Shown one piece after another: positions 23,792-37,111 of a stretch of DNA of 64,000 nt. Each line of letters starts with the position of its first letter. The stretch's first letter is position 1. The notes beneath the pieces are model-generated. The model saw only the letters and a list, made by a program, of their open reading frames with translations, did no database searches and was not told the DNA's origin. Location: assembly GCA_018857735.1 (NCBI GenBank), contig JABMCL010001079.1, positions 734,501-798,500 on the forward strand, given 5' to 3'. This stretch comes from Alviniconcha marisindica (lineage: Eukaryota > Mollusca > Gastropoda > Provannidae). The position numbers and the translations under genes are program-made.

Positions 23792-26700
23792 CGCTGTTTG
23801 GCCCCAGGGAGTGGGCCCCACTCCACCCAGCACGGCGCGTACACTGACTGACCTTCCACACTGTCCGGCCGGCTGCAACAAGCCACCCACTGCAGTGTTC
23901 ACCGTTATGCAACAGAAAGTGTCCAGGGGCGGTGTTTTGCTCTCACCCCCTCTCCTGCTTTCTTCCATCTGTTAGCTGAGGCTGAAGACGACTTCTCCTT
24001 TTTCTTCTTTTGTTTTTTGGAGGGGCTTTTAGTGGTATTGAGATTCACCGACCAGTCTCGGATTTATTTGTGTGTTTCCTTTGCAGTGTCCCTTTAAGTT
24101 TCACCCCGGAAAACTTTCGATCGTGGCTTTACAAATCAGTTGTGTTTTTTTCTTTTTTCTTCTTGTTTGGTTTTCTATGGTCAGGTTTACTGTCTCTTGC
24201 TCATTTCTCAGTCTCATTCACCGCCACCGCCACCACCACAATCATGTTCACTGACCTGTCATGTTGTGTTCTGTCCGTGCCTGAAGCTTTGAACCACTGG
24301 CTGTGTGCCCCCAATGGCCTTCACCTGAACTCTTGATCGGCGCTTTGGTTGTGACCTTGACCTTGTAGTTAGCCTTTCTACACTTGGTGTCACAACTTGA
24401 TGACAGCCCTCTCAGGGTGTTCTTGTAGTGTAGGTCTTTCTTCTCTTCTTCATCATCACCCTTTCTAGTCTGTTCCTTTCGTCCGCTGATGTGTTGAAAA
24501 TACCATTGTTTCGAAAATGGCAGACCAGTACAAAACCAAAATGGTTCTTCAAAGAATGATTGATGGGTCGTATAAGATTTTAAATCAGTTAAAAACTAGC
24601 AAGTCGATCAAAACCTATTGAACAAATATAGGCTGATAACGTATTGTTTGTTTTGCTGTGCTTCAAATCAAGTGCCTCTTAAGATAAGCAAGGTGCATGA
24701 ATTGTGTGTGCTGGAAAAAAAAAGCCACAACTTCTGATCGCTACTGTGAGGGCAAACATTTATCTTACAAATGTATATAACTTTATAGGCTACGACGATG
24801 AAAGTATTTTGAAAGGAACTGGAAATGTTTAAAAACAAAAACAAAATTGCTCACATCCTTAAGCAGTCACAGTTGTGCTCTTTTTTGTGTGTCACCCCTG
24901 CAAGGTCAGTCAGCTTGCAAGGTTTCTCAGTTCCAGCTGGTGTCACCTGATGCACTCTTTGTGTTGTCACATTGAAACTCTGCTGCCAACATGCAAACGG
25001 GGGACAAGAGGCTGTGGAAGGAGGGAGGCGGTTAAAAATACTGACCTTGAGCAGTTGATGGATCACTGTGGCCCTTGACAGCATTCATCATCTGGGACAG
25101 CGGCACTGTGATGTCCATAGACAATCGAGAAGGGACTGGAGGGCCTGATGCAGTGTGACTCGATGGGACACAGTCTAGACTGTGCATGTTGTTTGTTGGC
25201 CATGATACTTACATCTATTGTGAACCACAAGGCAGCTACCATGACTGTTAGCCTTTGCCTCTGGTCTGTGAGCAGACATGAGGATGCGCACCACAGGGGC
25301 TGGCCCTAATGCATCTTGTGGATTGAACTCTAGATACCGTAGTGATGCTCTCAAACAAGGGTTTGGAGATAAATTCGTACATAGACTGGAATATACTGTG
25401 TGCCTTTTAAACAGCGTGGAAGTATTCAGTTTATCGCAGTGAGGGTATACATGTGTGTTTCTTTTGTTCTCATGAGTGAGTGAAAGGGATGCGTGTGGAT
25501 GCAAGACTGAATAGGTCATAAACGGTTGTTCATATTGTAAATTCTTTTTTAAACAGATGAGACTGAAGTGAATTGTATCGTATACTTCTGTGTTTGTTTG
25601 TGAAGTGAAACCTTTTTCATGGGGATGGGAAGAGGATGGTATTTCATGCTGTTCATAATTTGCAGTGAAGATTGTACACTTTCGTTTTTCAAGCACGAAT
25701 TATTTATATTCCCACTACCTCCACATGGAAGTGCTGTGCGCAGTGTATTTAGTTGATTTGTTTGAAGAGTGTGCTTATCATTGGTGCCTTTTTTTAGTTG
25801 CATTTTCTGCCAGTAAATTGATTGTTGGCTGCATCCTTTCACTCATGATTGCAATCGTATCATAAAAAAGGAAGGCTCATGCATGGTTGGGTTGCTTTAA
25901 GAATGGACATTTTGAAATTGGCTTGAACCTATTTCTTTGTTTCTTTTCTTTAAAAAAATAAATTGTTGTTAAGGAATATTCTTGTGCAGGAGTATGGAAA
26001 CATTTTACTGTATGGGTTGGTGATAGGCTTTTTACCTATTTATGACTTGACTGAACGGGCAGAAATCTAAAAAGTAAATCACAACTTGCTGTTTCTGTTT
26101 ATTTTCTTGTTGCTCTGTTTTTCCTTTTTTTCTTTGCATAGTTGTTTTGTAAGCTTCTGTGAGCTAAACACATTTTTCCTCTGTGTTGATATGCTAATTC
26201 ATGTTTGAGTCTGGCTGTGATGTGTTTTTACCTTTTCCTTTTTCTAAGACTTAGTATCATCTTGGCAGAAAATACTGTTATTTGCACAGGATGCTAGAGG
26301 CAGATTTTTAGTGTATATCTTTATTGAGCTAGTACATGGTTATATAGCAAGATCATGTGAAAAGACTAAACTTGATTTTGTTTTTGTACCGTGTTAGTCT
26401 GTTAATGTTCTTTAACAAAGATTCTAATTCTCAGACTGAAACCACACACCGGGAGTATGGGTGATTTTATATATCTATTTTTTATACCTTTGTAAGTGTC
26501 AATGCATGGCCACAACATGTGTTGAATTCACAAACCCAACTGAACCCACAGGTGTGCTAATTGGTTTTTCATCATTGTTTGTGTGCTCCTCCTTTTTGTT
26601 TGCATTCCTTTAACACACAGTTCATACCATGCATTTCTGAATCACATTAAGTTACCCTGTTGCAGTTGTATTTACACTTTCATTAATCTATGCATGGTTT

Positions 26701-29700
26701 TATTGCTCCTTTGTGCTATCCCCCCCCCCCCCCCCCCCCCCCCCCAATCCCATCCCTTCCCAACCACCACCCACCTGCTTGTTCAGCTGATAAAATTTAA
26801 CATCCTGTTAGTGTGTTGGTGTGATTTTCGTAGCTTCTTCAGACAAGTGTTGTTGCTGGAATGGCGTACTTCCATTAATCATTCGAGTTGTGTTGTTCCA
26901 TCCAGAATAATTGCATATGTCCCACCCTCCTGCTGGAATATAAAAAATGTCTTTGTATGTGGTGTGTATGCATTCGTAGTGCTGATATTCCAATTGTTGG
27001 TAGTGTTTCCCTTCCTCTCTCCCCCCCCCCCACACCCCCTTTTCCCACAACCCCCTTCCAGCTCTATGCATGTCCACAGATGTATGTTTGTGTAGGAACA
27101 TTGATTGTATATGAATACTTCTTAAATTCACAAAAGAAAGTTAACTACTAGTACTATAGACATCGGATACTTAACAGCGATATTATGTTGAATATGGCAA
27201 TATTTATTTCACACAGGGAATATCTGTGCTGTACTGAGAATATATTGAAGCCCAAAGACTTTTAACTGTACACTTGTGTTACATCCAAATGTGTCAAGAA
27301 CAAAATGAAAGGTGGGTCTTGCATGTGCAGTTTTGACATTATCCAGTGGGGCATTCCAGCTCACTCACAGAAGTTTTGTATAAAACCACTGTTCATATTA
27401 CTAAAACAAAGGAGTATCTTAACACCATTGTTAGCAGAGCTAAGGCCCAAATGATTCTTGAACACTACTGATTTTAGATGTTGGTAACGATAATGTCAGT
27501 GACAGTCTTGATCTCTAGATGTCGCCAAACTTTCTGGCTGGCCTCCTTTCAGTCTGAAAGCTCTTGGTGCGTAGGCCTTTGTCTAATCTAGAATTGCTTG
27601 TCCAAAAAATGTTGGATGAGGAGTTGAAAACTTGCAATATATTAATGGTTTTGCTGTGCAGTTCTGTTGCTGTACAACTAAAGGAGATTACAGGGTAAAA
27701 ATAGCACAGAAAAATATAAAGCGAGAATTTAAAACAGAAAAGAACAAAACAAGGGAATAACATAATATTGAAATGCATTTCTGTTTCGTCATCTGTACAT
27801 TATAACACAGTGTGTTGGACAAATTACAATGTAAAGAGAAGAAAGGTTTATTAATATTCTGGATACAGTGGAGTTTGGTGAATAATGTTTGAGATTCAGT
27901 CACAGATGCTTTGTACTGTGTCATTGTATCGATCATAACATAGGTTCTGGCTTAGAATCATTCATGTTTCTCTCTGCTGTTGGTTGACCAAGAGCAACTG
28001 CACAGTGAAATAATGTCTTCCATGTACATGTACATGTTATATGTGATACACTGAGCATGTGATTTCATTCATCAGCAGAGGGGGGTCTTTTCCTCGACTC
28101 CCCTCTCCCCCCACCTTTTTTTGTTTCATTTTGTTTTAAACTGTGTGTTCTGTGGTGAAGAATAGTGAGAGAAAAGTGTTGAGCCACTTTGGATGTATAG
28201 AATAGTCCATTTATTTTAGACATAGATTTCTTCTTTTTTTCTTTTTTCTGTTTGAAATCAGTTTCTTTGTTTTGTTGTTGCTCACATTTGTTTGGATTGT
28301 TTGTTTCTTTGTTCTTTAGCTCAGTGAACTCAGATTAAGGGATCTGAATCAGGAAATACATATGAGTACAGAGGACTAAACAGTTACAGTGTGATTTTGT
28401 CTTTGAATATTTTTGTTGTTTAGTGATGGTGAAGACAGGATTAAAAATAAAAAAATGTGAAAAAAAAGAATTAAATGTTTTTTACTGAATCAAGATGTCG
28501 TAATTTTCCAGTAAACCTTTTTTTTTCAGTCTAAACTTTTGTGTGGTTGCATTTGTTGGGTGTTATACAAAGGCCAGAAATAGATGTGAATTCATGTGTG
28601 ACTTTTAATTTGATTTTAAGCTATCATGTTTATAAGTTTTGGTATGTTGCAAGTGTTTTTGTTGTTTTACCGGCACGCAGTGCGTACATAGAATAGTGAT
28701 GCATGTGCGCCTGTTTGTTAACATGGCTATAAAAAAAATGAAAAACGGAATACTGTTTTTGTATTTTTTGATAAAAAATATTTTTTGTACTTTTATTTTT
28801 TGTTTTGGCCGTTGGAAAGTATCTGGATAAATTGGTAATGTAGTTGTGTTTCCGAGAGTGAGTTTTTGAGAGTGCATAGTAGATGAATGGAAAATAATTA
28901 TTTGCTTATTGGGATTTTTCCTGTCATTTGAGTATGCACTGTTTATGATTACATCACATTTCATTTGACACACTTCATTAAAAACTTGTTAAAGCATTTA
29001 CAAATCATCTGAACACAACCAGGGCTTTAATCTCGGGTGTTTTCTCTTCCCTTTTGTTCATTTTTTTTTATAGATAACTGCAACAAAAAGGTGCTTTCAT
29101 GAAATGATGAATTTAGTCTTGACACTGTTACTTCACACATTTGTATTGTATGTTAGTTGTGTGATGGTCAAATTTCACATTTTTCTACCCTAGCAGTGAA
29201 TGTTTTGGTTCCGTACTCCAGCTTAACATTCATCAGTATCAATTTAGTCTAGCTGTTGTTGGATGTTATGTTACTTTAGTGGCAGTGCATTGTGAGCACT
29301 ACGAGCTAGAATGAGCATTTGTTTAGTAGTTGTTTTTTTGTTGGGAGGGGGGAGTGGGTCGACTATGTAACGGTAGTTTGCATGGGCGTAAATTTTGTAA
29401 ATGAGAAGATAAATGATCAATGTGTTCTACAGCCACACGGAAGCATCAGTGTGAACTGTTGTTAAATTTTGAAAGAAGGGATAGAGACAGTGTGTTCATT
29501 GTAATCTGCCTCATCTGGGTTGTGTAGAAAGAATGGAAACTTTAATTTGCTTCTTGCTCTATTTCAGCTGTTTCTGATGCGTTACCATTTACTCATAAAG
29601 CATAAACTTATTGTATTTCACTTGTATCATACAGCCGTATATCATTTTAGTTTCTGTATTAATCTACATGCATATAATGTTTGATATTCAGATTGTACAG

Positions 29701-31170
29701 ACTCCTTGTATGATAGGACTAGTGTGTATATATATACATATATCAGACTTGGACTTTTTGCTCCCCTTTCTTCATCAACAGCATGTATGTACAGTAGTTT
29801 ACAAAGCATGTTTTCCACATTTAATTACCAACAACAAAAATTGTGTACAGTATTCTTCAAAGTGTCCCGATGAGTGAAAACAATATTATTGCTTGGCTTA
29901 TGTCATATTCTTTCAGATTTGTTTTATATTTTTGTCAAAAAACAAAAAAACAAAAGACATAAACAAGAAGTGCATAGTAAGATACATATGCTTTACTGGA
30001 ATTGGTAGTCTGAACTGATTGCAGTCTTGATCTAGTTTCCTACCAGTGCTAGTACATGTATAAGCATCGTGTTATGTTTTGAATACTGAATCTTTTTAGG
30101 CCTTTTCTTTTGCTATCAAGTTTGTCTTCACAAATCATGTACGTATGCACAATTTAAAAGGCGATGTGAATGTTTGATTTTTTCATAACTCCTTTGATTC
30201 ACATTTTTTACCCATTTCCTGTTCTGTGTAGACCAAATTGCCCCCACCCCCAAAAGGTAAATGTGTAAGCCTCTTACACTGTTTTGGAAGAAATATTACT
30301 GATGGATTAAAAACAAAATGAAGACCTTAGACCCCAAGTCTCTACACACATCTTTTTGAACTACTGCTCGGAGTGTCATGAGCAGTTTATATTATTGTTA
30401 CTAAATGGCGATGGAACTGTTGCGAATGAATATAGCTTTGGGGAACTAAAAGAGGATAAAGGTGAGACATCAAAACTAACAACAAAGTAAACAAACAAGA
30501 AACCTCAAAGGAGACAGAAATGGTTGCAGTGGGTTGACAATTTTCCATCATATTAGTTCATTTTTATTAATTTGTAGGACTTAAAAAAAAAAAAAAAAAC
30601 TTCATTTTTTATATCAGTTTTTACCTGTTGATAAGGATGTGACTTTTGTCACTGATTTGGAAACAGTTTAGTGTTTCATTTTGTGGCAGTTTTATTTTGT
30701 GCCAGTAACTGCAGATCTTCAGCTTTGTCTTTGAGTCATTCTTCTAGGTAACGTAGTAGTAGTTTTATTTACAAACAAAATGGCGTGTTTTTTTGCCCCC
30801 CCCCCCCCCCCCCCCCATCCCCGACCACATTTCAAAATGTTCTACAGCTTGTTCAGCTTTTCTCCACTGTTACATAGTTTAAAGCTGCTATACACGTCTT
30901 TCACGTGTGCATTTTTCTCTCTTCTTACCGTGCGGTTCTTCTGCAGGCGTGTGCATGTGCACTCTTTGTGACACCAGACACGGAGGCTGTTGCCGATAGC
31001 CTTTTTGTAGTGATGTTCCACCCCTTTTTAGGGGGCTCTTTTTACTAGAGATGAGAAAAATACTTTCACTGTCAGACACTTTGGAGCAAGGTGTTGGGTT
31101 TGCATACTATATTGAATATTTTCTCTGATGATTTGAATATCGTATGTAATAAATGATCAATGCATTGCAG
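23792..31170 (+). other. CTDSP 3' UTR and downstream flank, no gene
   Basis: AT-rich and free of recognisable exons on either strand. Candidate AATAAA signals lie at about 25956 and 28446, and at 31148-31153; the last is followed by a GT/T-rich stretch and coincides with a change in base composition, so the transcript could run about 7.4 kb past the stop. C runs at 26720-26745 and 30796-30816. A minus-strand frame at 25175-25696 (173 aa) has no family features. Confidence 0.5.
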
Positions 31171-31200
31171 TCTGGTCAGTTTTGTTTAATGGGTGTCTAG
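31148..31200 (+). terminator. candidate distal polyadenylation site of CTDSP
   Basis: AATAAA at 31148-31153 with TGCATTGCA about 10 bases on and a downstream GT-rich element (GTCTGGTCAGTTTTGTTTAA). Signal and spacing fit, but usage cannot be judged from sequence. Confidence 0.3.
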
Positions 31201-31271
31201 GGTTCCCATGAAGCGCCCAGGTTGGATTGTGTGTGAATGATCCCCGTTATATTCCTTCTGTTTTCCCACGG

Positions 31272-31274
<3 letters not shown>

Positions 31275-31340
<66 letters not shown>
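31275..31340. repeat. (GT)n microsatellite
   Basis: Pure GT array in the intergenic region between the phosphatase gene and the candidate first villin exon. Confidence 0.95.
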
Positions 31341-31341
<1 letters not shown>

Positions 31342-31680
31342 AAGTCAGTCCACTAGATCATTCCCTACGCAAACATAATACATACATACACAAACATCAA
31401 ACGCACATTTTCGAAGAGTGTGGATAATCATACTAGACTGATGATACGCTGTTGTTCGTGACTGTAAAAGCATCATAACGCTGTTTCAGTTCGTCATACC
31501 GCCTGTTTCAGTTCGTCATACCGCTGTTTCAGTTACACGGTAAATGCATCATACCACTGTCTGCAGCGGAATGAGCAAAGGGGACCACTTATACAGTACG
31601 TTTTGTTGTTGTTGCTGTTGCTTATGACCATATAATCATCCTTCCGTACTGGTGCGACCAGCGACACAACATGTGCATGG

Positions 31681-32524
31681 TGTTGATTGATAAATCAATA
31701 CCGGCCACTAAATTGACGTTTCGGATAACGAGCACGGCATGCAACATATAAATAAAACATACACCTTTGGTCGCATCGTACAGACTGCGTGTGGCTGATC
31801 ATACTAGGCTGATTGAAGCAACCTGAACTCCGTCCACGTCAGGTCTTTTAGCACGTTATACAAATGATCATATAAACGGGCTAAGAACAGTACAGCAAGT
31901 GAATAGCGAGGCAGGCCCATATTGTGTAGCGGAGTGCCCAACTCACGCTAACTCGCTCATCTCGGCTCAGTCGTGCAACAGCTGACGCGAAATGGGTCCG
32001 GTGTGGCACGTGCATAATAGGAAAATCTTTTGTGTATATTTCGCCGTTGTATGTGCTGCACAAAATCAATGAATCCGCGGTGGGAGTAAAGCCCCTGTGC
32101 AGCCAGTGTTTATCTTCGTCAGTCGAGACGTCCGGGCGACTTACGTCAAGTTTAGCGGATGCCATGGAGTACAAAGTGCTGGGGAAATACCTTAAAGCCG
32201 CTTCAGGTTAGTAAATGCAGTTTCTGTTACTACTTCCGAGTTCCAGCGGCACCGTACATTCTGCCCCCGTATGGTCATGCAGTCCGGTGGTTTGGATGAA
32301 GACTGTGGTCTTCAGAAGGTGCAGTTTAAATGAGTAGAGACCATTGCGTATATACATATATATATAATGGTGATGAACGATAAATCCATACCGGACACTA
32401 AGTTCACGTTTCGGATAACGAAGGTTGCAACAGATGAATGAAACTTATAATTATACCCTTGGTCATATATCATACAGACTGCGTGTAGATGATCAAACTA
32501 GACTGATTAAAACAACCTGAACTG
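31681..32524 (+). repeat. diverged 150-bp direct repeat flanking the candidate villin exon 1
   Basis: 31681-31830 and 32368-32524 share in order the blocks ATACCGG(C/A)CACTAA, CACGTTTCGGATAACG or similar, CTTGGTC, CATACAGACTGCGTGT, GATCA…ACTAG(A/G)CTGATT and CAACCTGAACT. A partial third copy (ATCATACTAGACTGATGATA) lies near 31425. The first-exon candidate sits between the two main copies. Confidence 0.75.
32164..32206 (+). CDS. VIL1/AVIL-like: candidate villin first coding exon
   Basis: GCCATGG is an ideal Kozak context. The 43 nt encode [14 protein letters not shown] plus one base and end at TCAG|GTTAGT. Joined to the exon at 47561 the split codon becomes GGC and the frame runs straight into the internal ATG (…[14 protein letters not shown]). 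Matching phase and signals support it, but the peptide is not recognisable by family and the intron would be 15.4 kb, so this remains a prediction. Confidence 0.5.
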
Positions 32525-34006
32525 CATAATTATAATTATTATGAACACCAAAAGCGGCAGGCAAACCGAGGGCTGCGGACTTGTCTGCTAGGGGAAAAAC
32601 AACCAGCTGCTGAGAATGAATGAAACAACTGCATGACTCCACACAATATAATGTAGCCTCTACTGACGCAATTGTACCTCCACAAACACTCCTTATATTT
32701 TTAATGAACAGCTAGGAGACGTTACGGTCATTTCGTAAGACACACAGTTTGTCGCCGCTCCGGCGTCCCATTTTGGGTAGCCTGCTGTTGCATACCGGCC
32801 CTTGATGATGGTGACTCAACAAATAATTATAACTGGGCCATCTGGTCAAATTCATAGACGGCAAAAGGGCTAAGTGTACACTGATGAAGTGTGTAGCCAG
32901 ACTTGATGGTATAAAATTGTTTCATCTATGGTCGATTTTACCCAGTCGTAATAATAATAAGTTAAATCACACCGCCGAAATTGCAAGCAAGCGCTCTGTA
33001 AGCCCCGAAAAGAAATAATTTGGTTGGTTTGTTAACTTTTTTTTTTTTTAACGCCGCGTTCTGTGTCTCCGCAGAGGTACTGGCTAGAATGAAATGATTT
33101 AACTGATAAAACCGCATAATTATATAATTAGGGGAGATAACTGGAGATATTTTCTGGCTTAAAAATAAATAAATGTGTACGACCTGTTTTTGTTGCACAT
33201 CCTTATTGTGCGGAACGAACTGGTCATTAGTAATGAACAAACGTCGACTTATAGCCTACAGCGGCAGTATCACATGTCACTGCTTAATTTGGGACAGGTT
33301 TACAATTTGTGCGTAACGGGCATTTGGGCATACAGCATCAAAACGGCAGCCAAAGTATTCCTAGTCGCTGCGTGCCCGTCCGCCACAAAGCCATCCACTG
33401 CAACCAGAAACCGTGATAAATCGGCGTGTGTGTGTGTCAGTCAGTTCCGGCCCGGACTGACTGTGCTCCGTTCATTGAACTTTGTTACCGACCGACAACG
33501 GTTCGACGTCCTGGGTCTGTGCAGAGTTGTCTACCCGTCGTTCTGTTGCCATCGTCATTCATGTCAGTCTCCATGATCGACTAACTACAGCTGGTGCCTA
33601 CCATGTTTTTTGATCGACTAATTACAGCTGGTGCCCATCATGTTTTTTATGCAAATTCCGACATGTTGGTCCGTACCGTAACTTGAATGTAAATCCATCA
33701 ATGGTGTCAAAGTTTCATCATTCAGACATGACGTCGGACCAGCTCAATAAATGAGAGCGAAATCTGAGACTGACTAACAAACATCAGGAACGTAATAAAA
33801 AGACATGGGCCTATGCAGTAATACAAGGCCGGATCCCCCCCCCCTCCCCCCATACACACACACACACACACACACACACGCATAGACCACGGCCGGAAAT
33901 CACTAGCAGCCCAATCAAGGTAACGGCTACCCCCCCCCTCCCCTCCCACAAACACTACCAGTCAATCAGTCGACCAAAGTCCCCCCCCCCCCCCCCCCCC
34001 CCCCCA

Positions 34007-34037
<31 letters not shown>

Positions 34038-35326
34038 CACTACAAGCACTGACACACGCGCGCTCAGAACACAGAAACAACCAGTAGCCCATTCCAAGGC
34101 CGGACTAAAATGTGAAGAGCTGCAGAGGAAATAGTGTGGGAAGAGCCACAGGGGAAACTGTGGGAAGAGCCACAAGAGAAACAGTGTGGGAAGAACCACA
34201 GCAGAAACGGTGTGGGAAGAGCTACGTCCACAGGGAAACTGTGAGAAGAGCCATAGGGAAAACTGAATGTGGGAAGAGCCACAGGGGAAACAATGCGGGA
34301 AGAGCCACAGGGGAAACAATGCGGGAAGAGCCACAGGGAAAACTGACAAAGCGGGAAGAGCCACAGGGGAAACCAAGCGGGAAGAACAACGGGGGAAACA
34401 AAGCATGAAGAGCCACAGGGAAAACAATGGGGGAAAAGCCGTGGGGGAAACAATGTGGGAAGAGCTGCAGGGGAAACAATGTGTGGAGAGCCACAAGGGA
34501 GACTGTGGGAAGAGCCTCATGGGAAACAGTGTTGGAAGAGCCACAGGGGAAACAGTGTGGGAAGAGCTGCAGGGGAAACAATGTGTGGAGAGCCACAAGG
34601 GAGACTGTGGGAAGAGCCTCATGGGAAACAGTGTTGGAAGAGCCACAGGGGAAACAGTGTGGGAAGAGCCACAGGGGAAACAGTGTGGGAAGAGCCGCTT
34701 TTGAAACAGTGTAAGAAGAGCCGCTAGGGAAACAATGTGGGAAGAGTCGCAGGGAAACAATGTGGGAAGAGTCGCAGGGAAAAAAACGTGGGGAGAGCCA
34801 CAGGGGAAACAATGTGGGAAGAGTTACACAGGGATAACAACATGGGGAGAGCCACAGCGGGGGAAACAGTGTGGGAAGGGCGTTGAGAACGTAGCCGGTA
34901 ACACCAGAGAGTGAAACAATCGTATATAATTATATCCTCCTGGGTGACAATAGGGCAGGCAACATAGTTCAGGAGCTGTGTGAGAGTCGAGGTGGACGTC
35001 CTGGGCTGTCCGTCCTAACGAGCCTTCTGGTTTCCGTGGACGTAAAGAATTATTGCACCGTGTTTCGGCATTGGTCAAAAGTTGTCCCTAATATCGACAT
35101 CTGAGGACATTAAGCATCACTTCATCATCATCATCAGGGCAGGCAAGGTCCAGGCAGCCTCGGAGAGTTGCGACGGATGGCGTGGATCTGGCCAGTTGAG
35201 CAGCTGCTATCAGTTTGTGTCAGACCCAATATCTTCTTTCTTTTTGCTTAAAGTCCTCAGATGCTAAAGAGGATATTTGGGACAATCTGTAAAGTAAACT
35301 CATCTTGGATAGCTAAACCACGGGGG

Positions 35327-35378
<52 letters not shown>

Positions 35379-36173
35379 GGGAGAAAGAGTTTGGTCCACT
35401 TGCGGATCAATACAAGGATGGGGATATAATAATAATAATAAATTTTATTTATAATGTGCCTATCCCAGTTCTGCAAGAACGAGCACAGTACAGCTTCACA
35501 TATCAGCCTCAATACATAGCTAGGAAATACATGCATTAAAAACAACAACAAACAAAAAACTAAACAAAAACAGTATCTAGTTAATACAGTTGCATCTGGG
35601 GGTTGGGGGGTTGCAGGGGAGAGATGAAACTGGTGCACCTGCGGATCTGTACCAGGGTTGGGGTGCTGGGTCGTGTTCTGGCGATACTGGGGCGTTCATT
35701 CGTAGAACTCAGCAGCACGTTAGAGGTCCAGTTAGATTATTTACAGTTAAAACTGGGTTGCAGATAAAAAGCCTACCAAGGCTAAGTCGGCGGGCTGCAC
35801 AACATGTAATATGTACACACGGAACACAACACGGTGCGTGTACAGTTAAAAACGTCGAACTGGCGAAGACGCAAATGGTCGTTTAAGAACACTTGTAGTC
35901 AGTAAAAGCTGGGCCTGCAATCAGGCCAATAAAATACTTGGGTATGCAGAGCCCAGGAAAGCACCCTTCCCCCTTTCAAGTCTCAGTTCACCCGCTCCGC
36001 GGGTCTTCTGCTTCTTCTTTCATAATAAACCTAGGGAATCCCAAATACGGGCAAATATTCTCAACCGGTGGTGTACTTCTATGGCATGAAGGAGAATGAA
36101 CAGACAAGCGTAACCCCCCCCCCCCCCCCCCCCCACCACACACACCACACACACACACACACAGACACACACA

Positions 36174-36221
<48 letters not shown>

Positions 36222-36773
36222 TAGGCTATAGGTGTGAATGGATAGCTAGACTTTGGCATTCCATTCTCCTTGTACTGGGCAGGGGAACTGCGGTCCGCCA
36301 CGACTCCCAAAGCCACGTAATGTGACCGAGGAGTCTTTTTAGATGTTTGCTGTGTTCCCGCAGGGCCTTCCTTATCTATGCCTGGACGAATCAACACACA
36401 ATGGAGTTAATTAGCGCTCGAAATACGTAACACAAATACAACAACAAAGACCTGAGTCGCCGGCGACGGTACCTCTCACCTGGCATGCGTGTAAATACAA
36501 AGTACATCAGTAAATTCCACCAGACGTACATCCCCCGTAGGCGACTCAGGTTTTTGTTGCTGTACTTGTGTTACGTATTTTGAGCGCTAATCAGTTAACT
36601 CCCTTGTGTGTTGATTCGGCACGAGCGTGCTGGGCGGTTCGTTCTGTTTCAGATTTGTGCCGGGACTGACGGAAGTACATGATACCTGATTCAGTCATGG
36701 ACCTGCATAATATTATCCAGGTCCATGGATTTAGTTGTAGGCTACTATGATCGTCACGTTTACCAGTAAAACA

Positions 36774-36842
<69 letters not shown>

Positions 36843-37023
36843 ACCACCACCACCACCAACAAGAACAACAAACTAGATGAGACAGGAAATGTGTGTGTGT
36901 TGTGGGGGGGGGGGGGGGGGGCAAAGGGGGGCGGAGGAGGGAGGGAAGACGTTTCAAGATGGGAGACGCTCAGTTTGGTGTTTCGTAGGGGCTTCTCTTG
37001 CGGTAAGTATCACTAAAGTAAAG

Positions 37024-37111
<88 letters not shown>

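Noticed and set aside
25175..25696. Minus-strand 173-aa ORF in the phosphatase 3' flank
   Set aside because: Long for AT-rich DNA, but low-complexity composition, no recognisable family, no splice or promoter context. Kept only as a note in the 3' flank entry.
33175..33576. 133-aa plus-strand ORF in the intergenic/intron block
   Set aside because: Composition looks random, starts in AT-rich DNA and ends in CpG-rich DNA, no domain recognised.
33966..34812. Minus-strand ORFs of 264 and 196 aa
   Set aside because: Products of a 26-bp minisatellite, open in all frames; no start context or domain.
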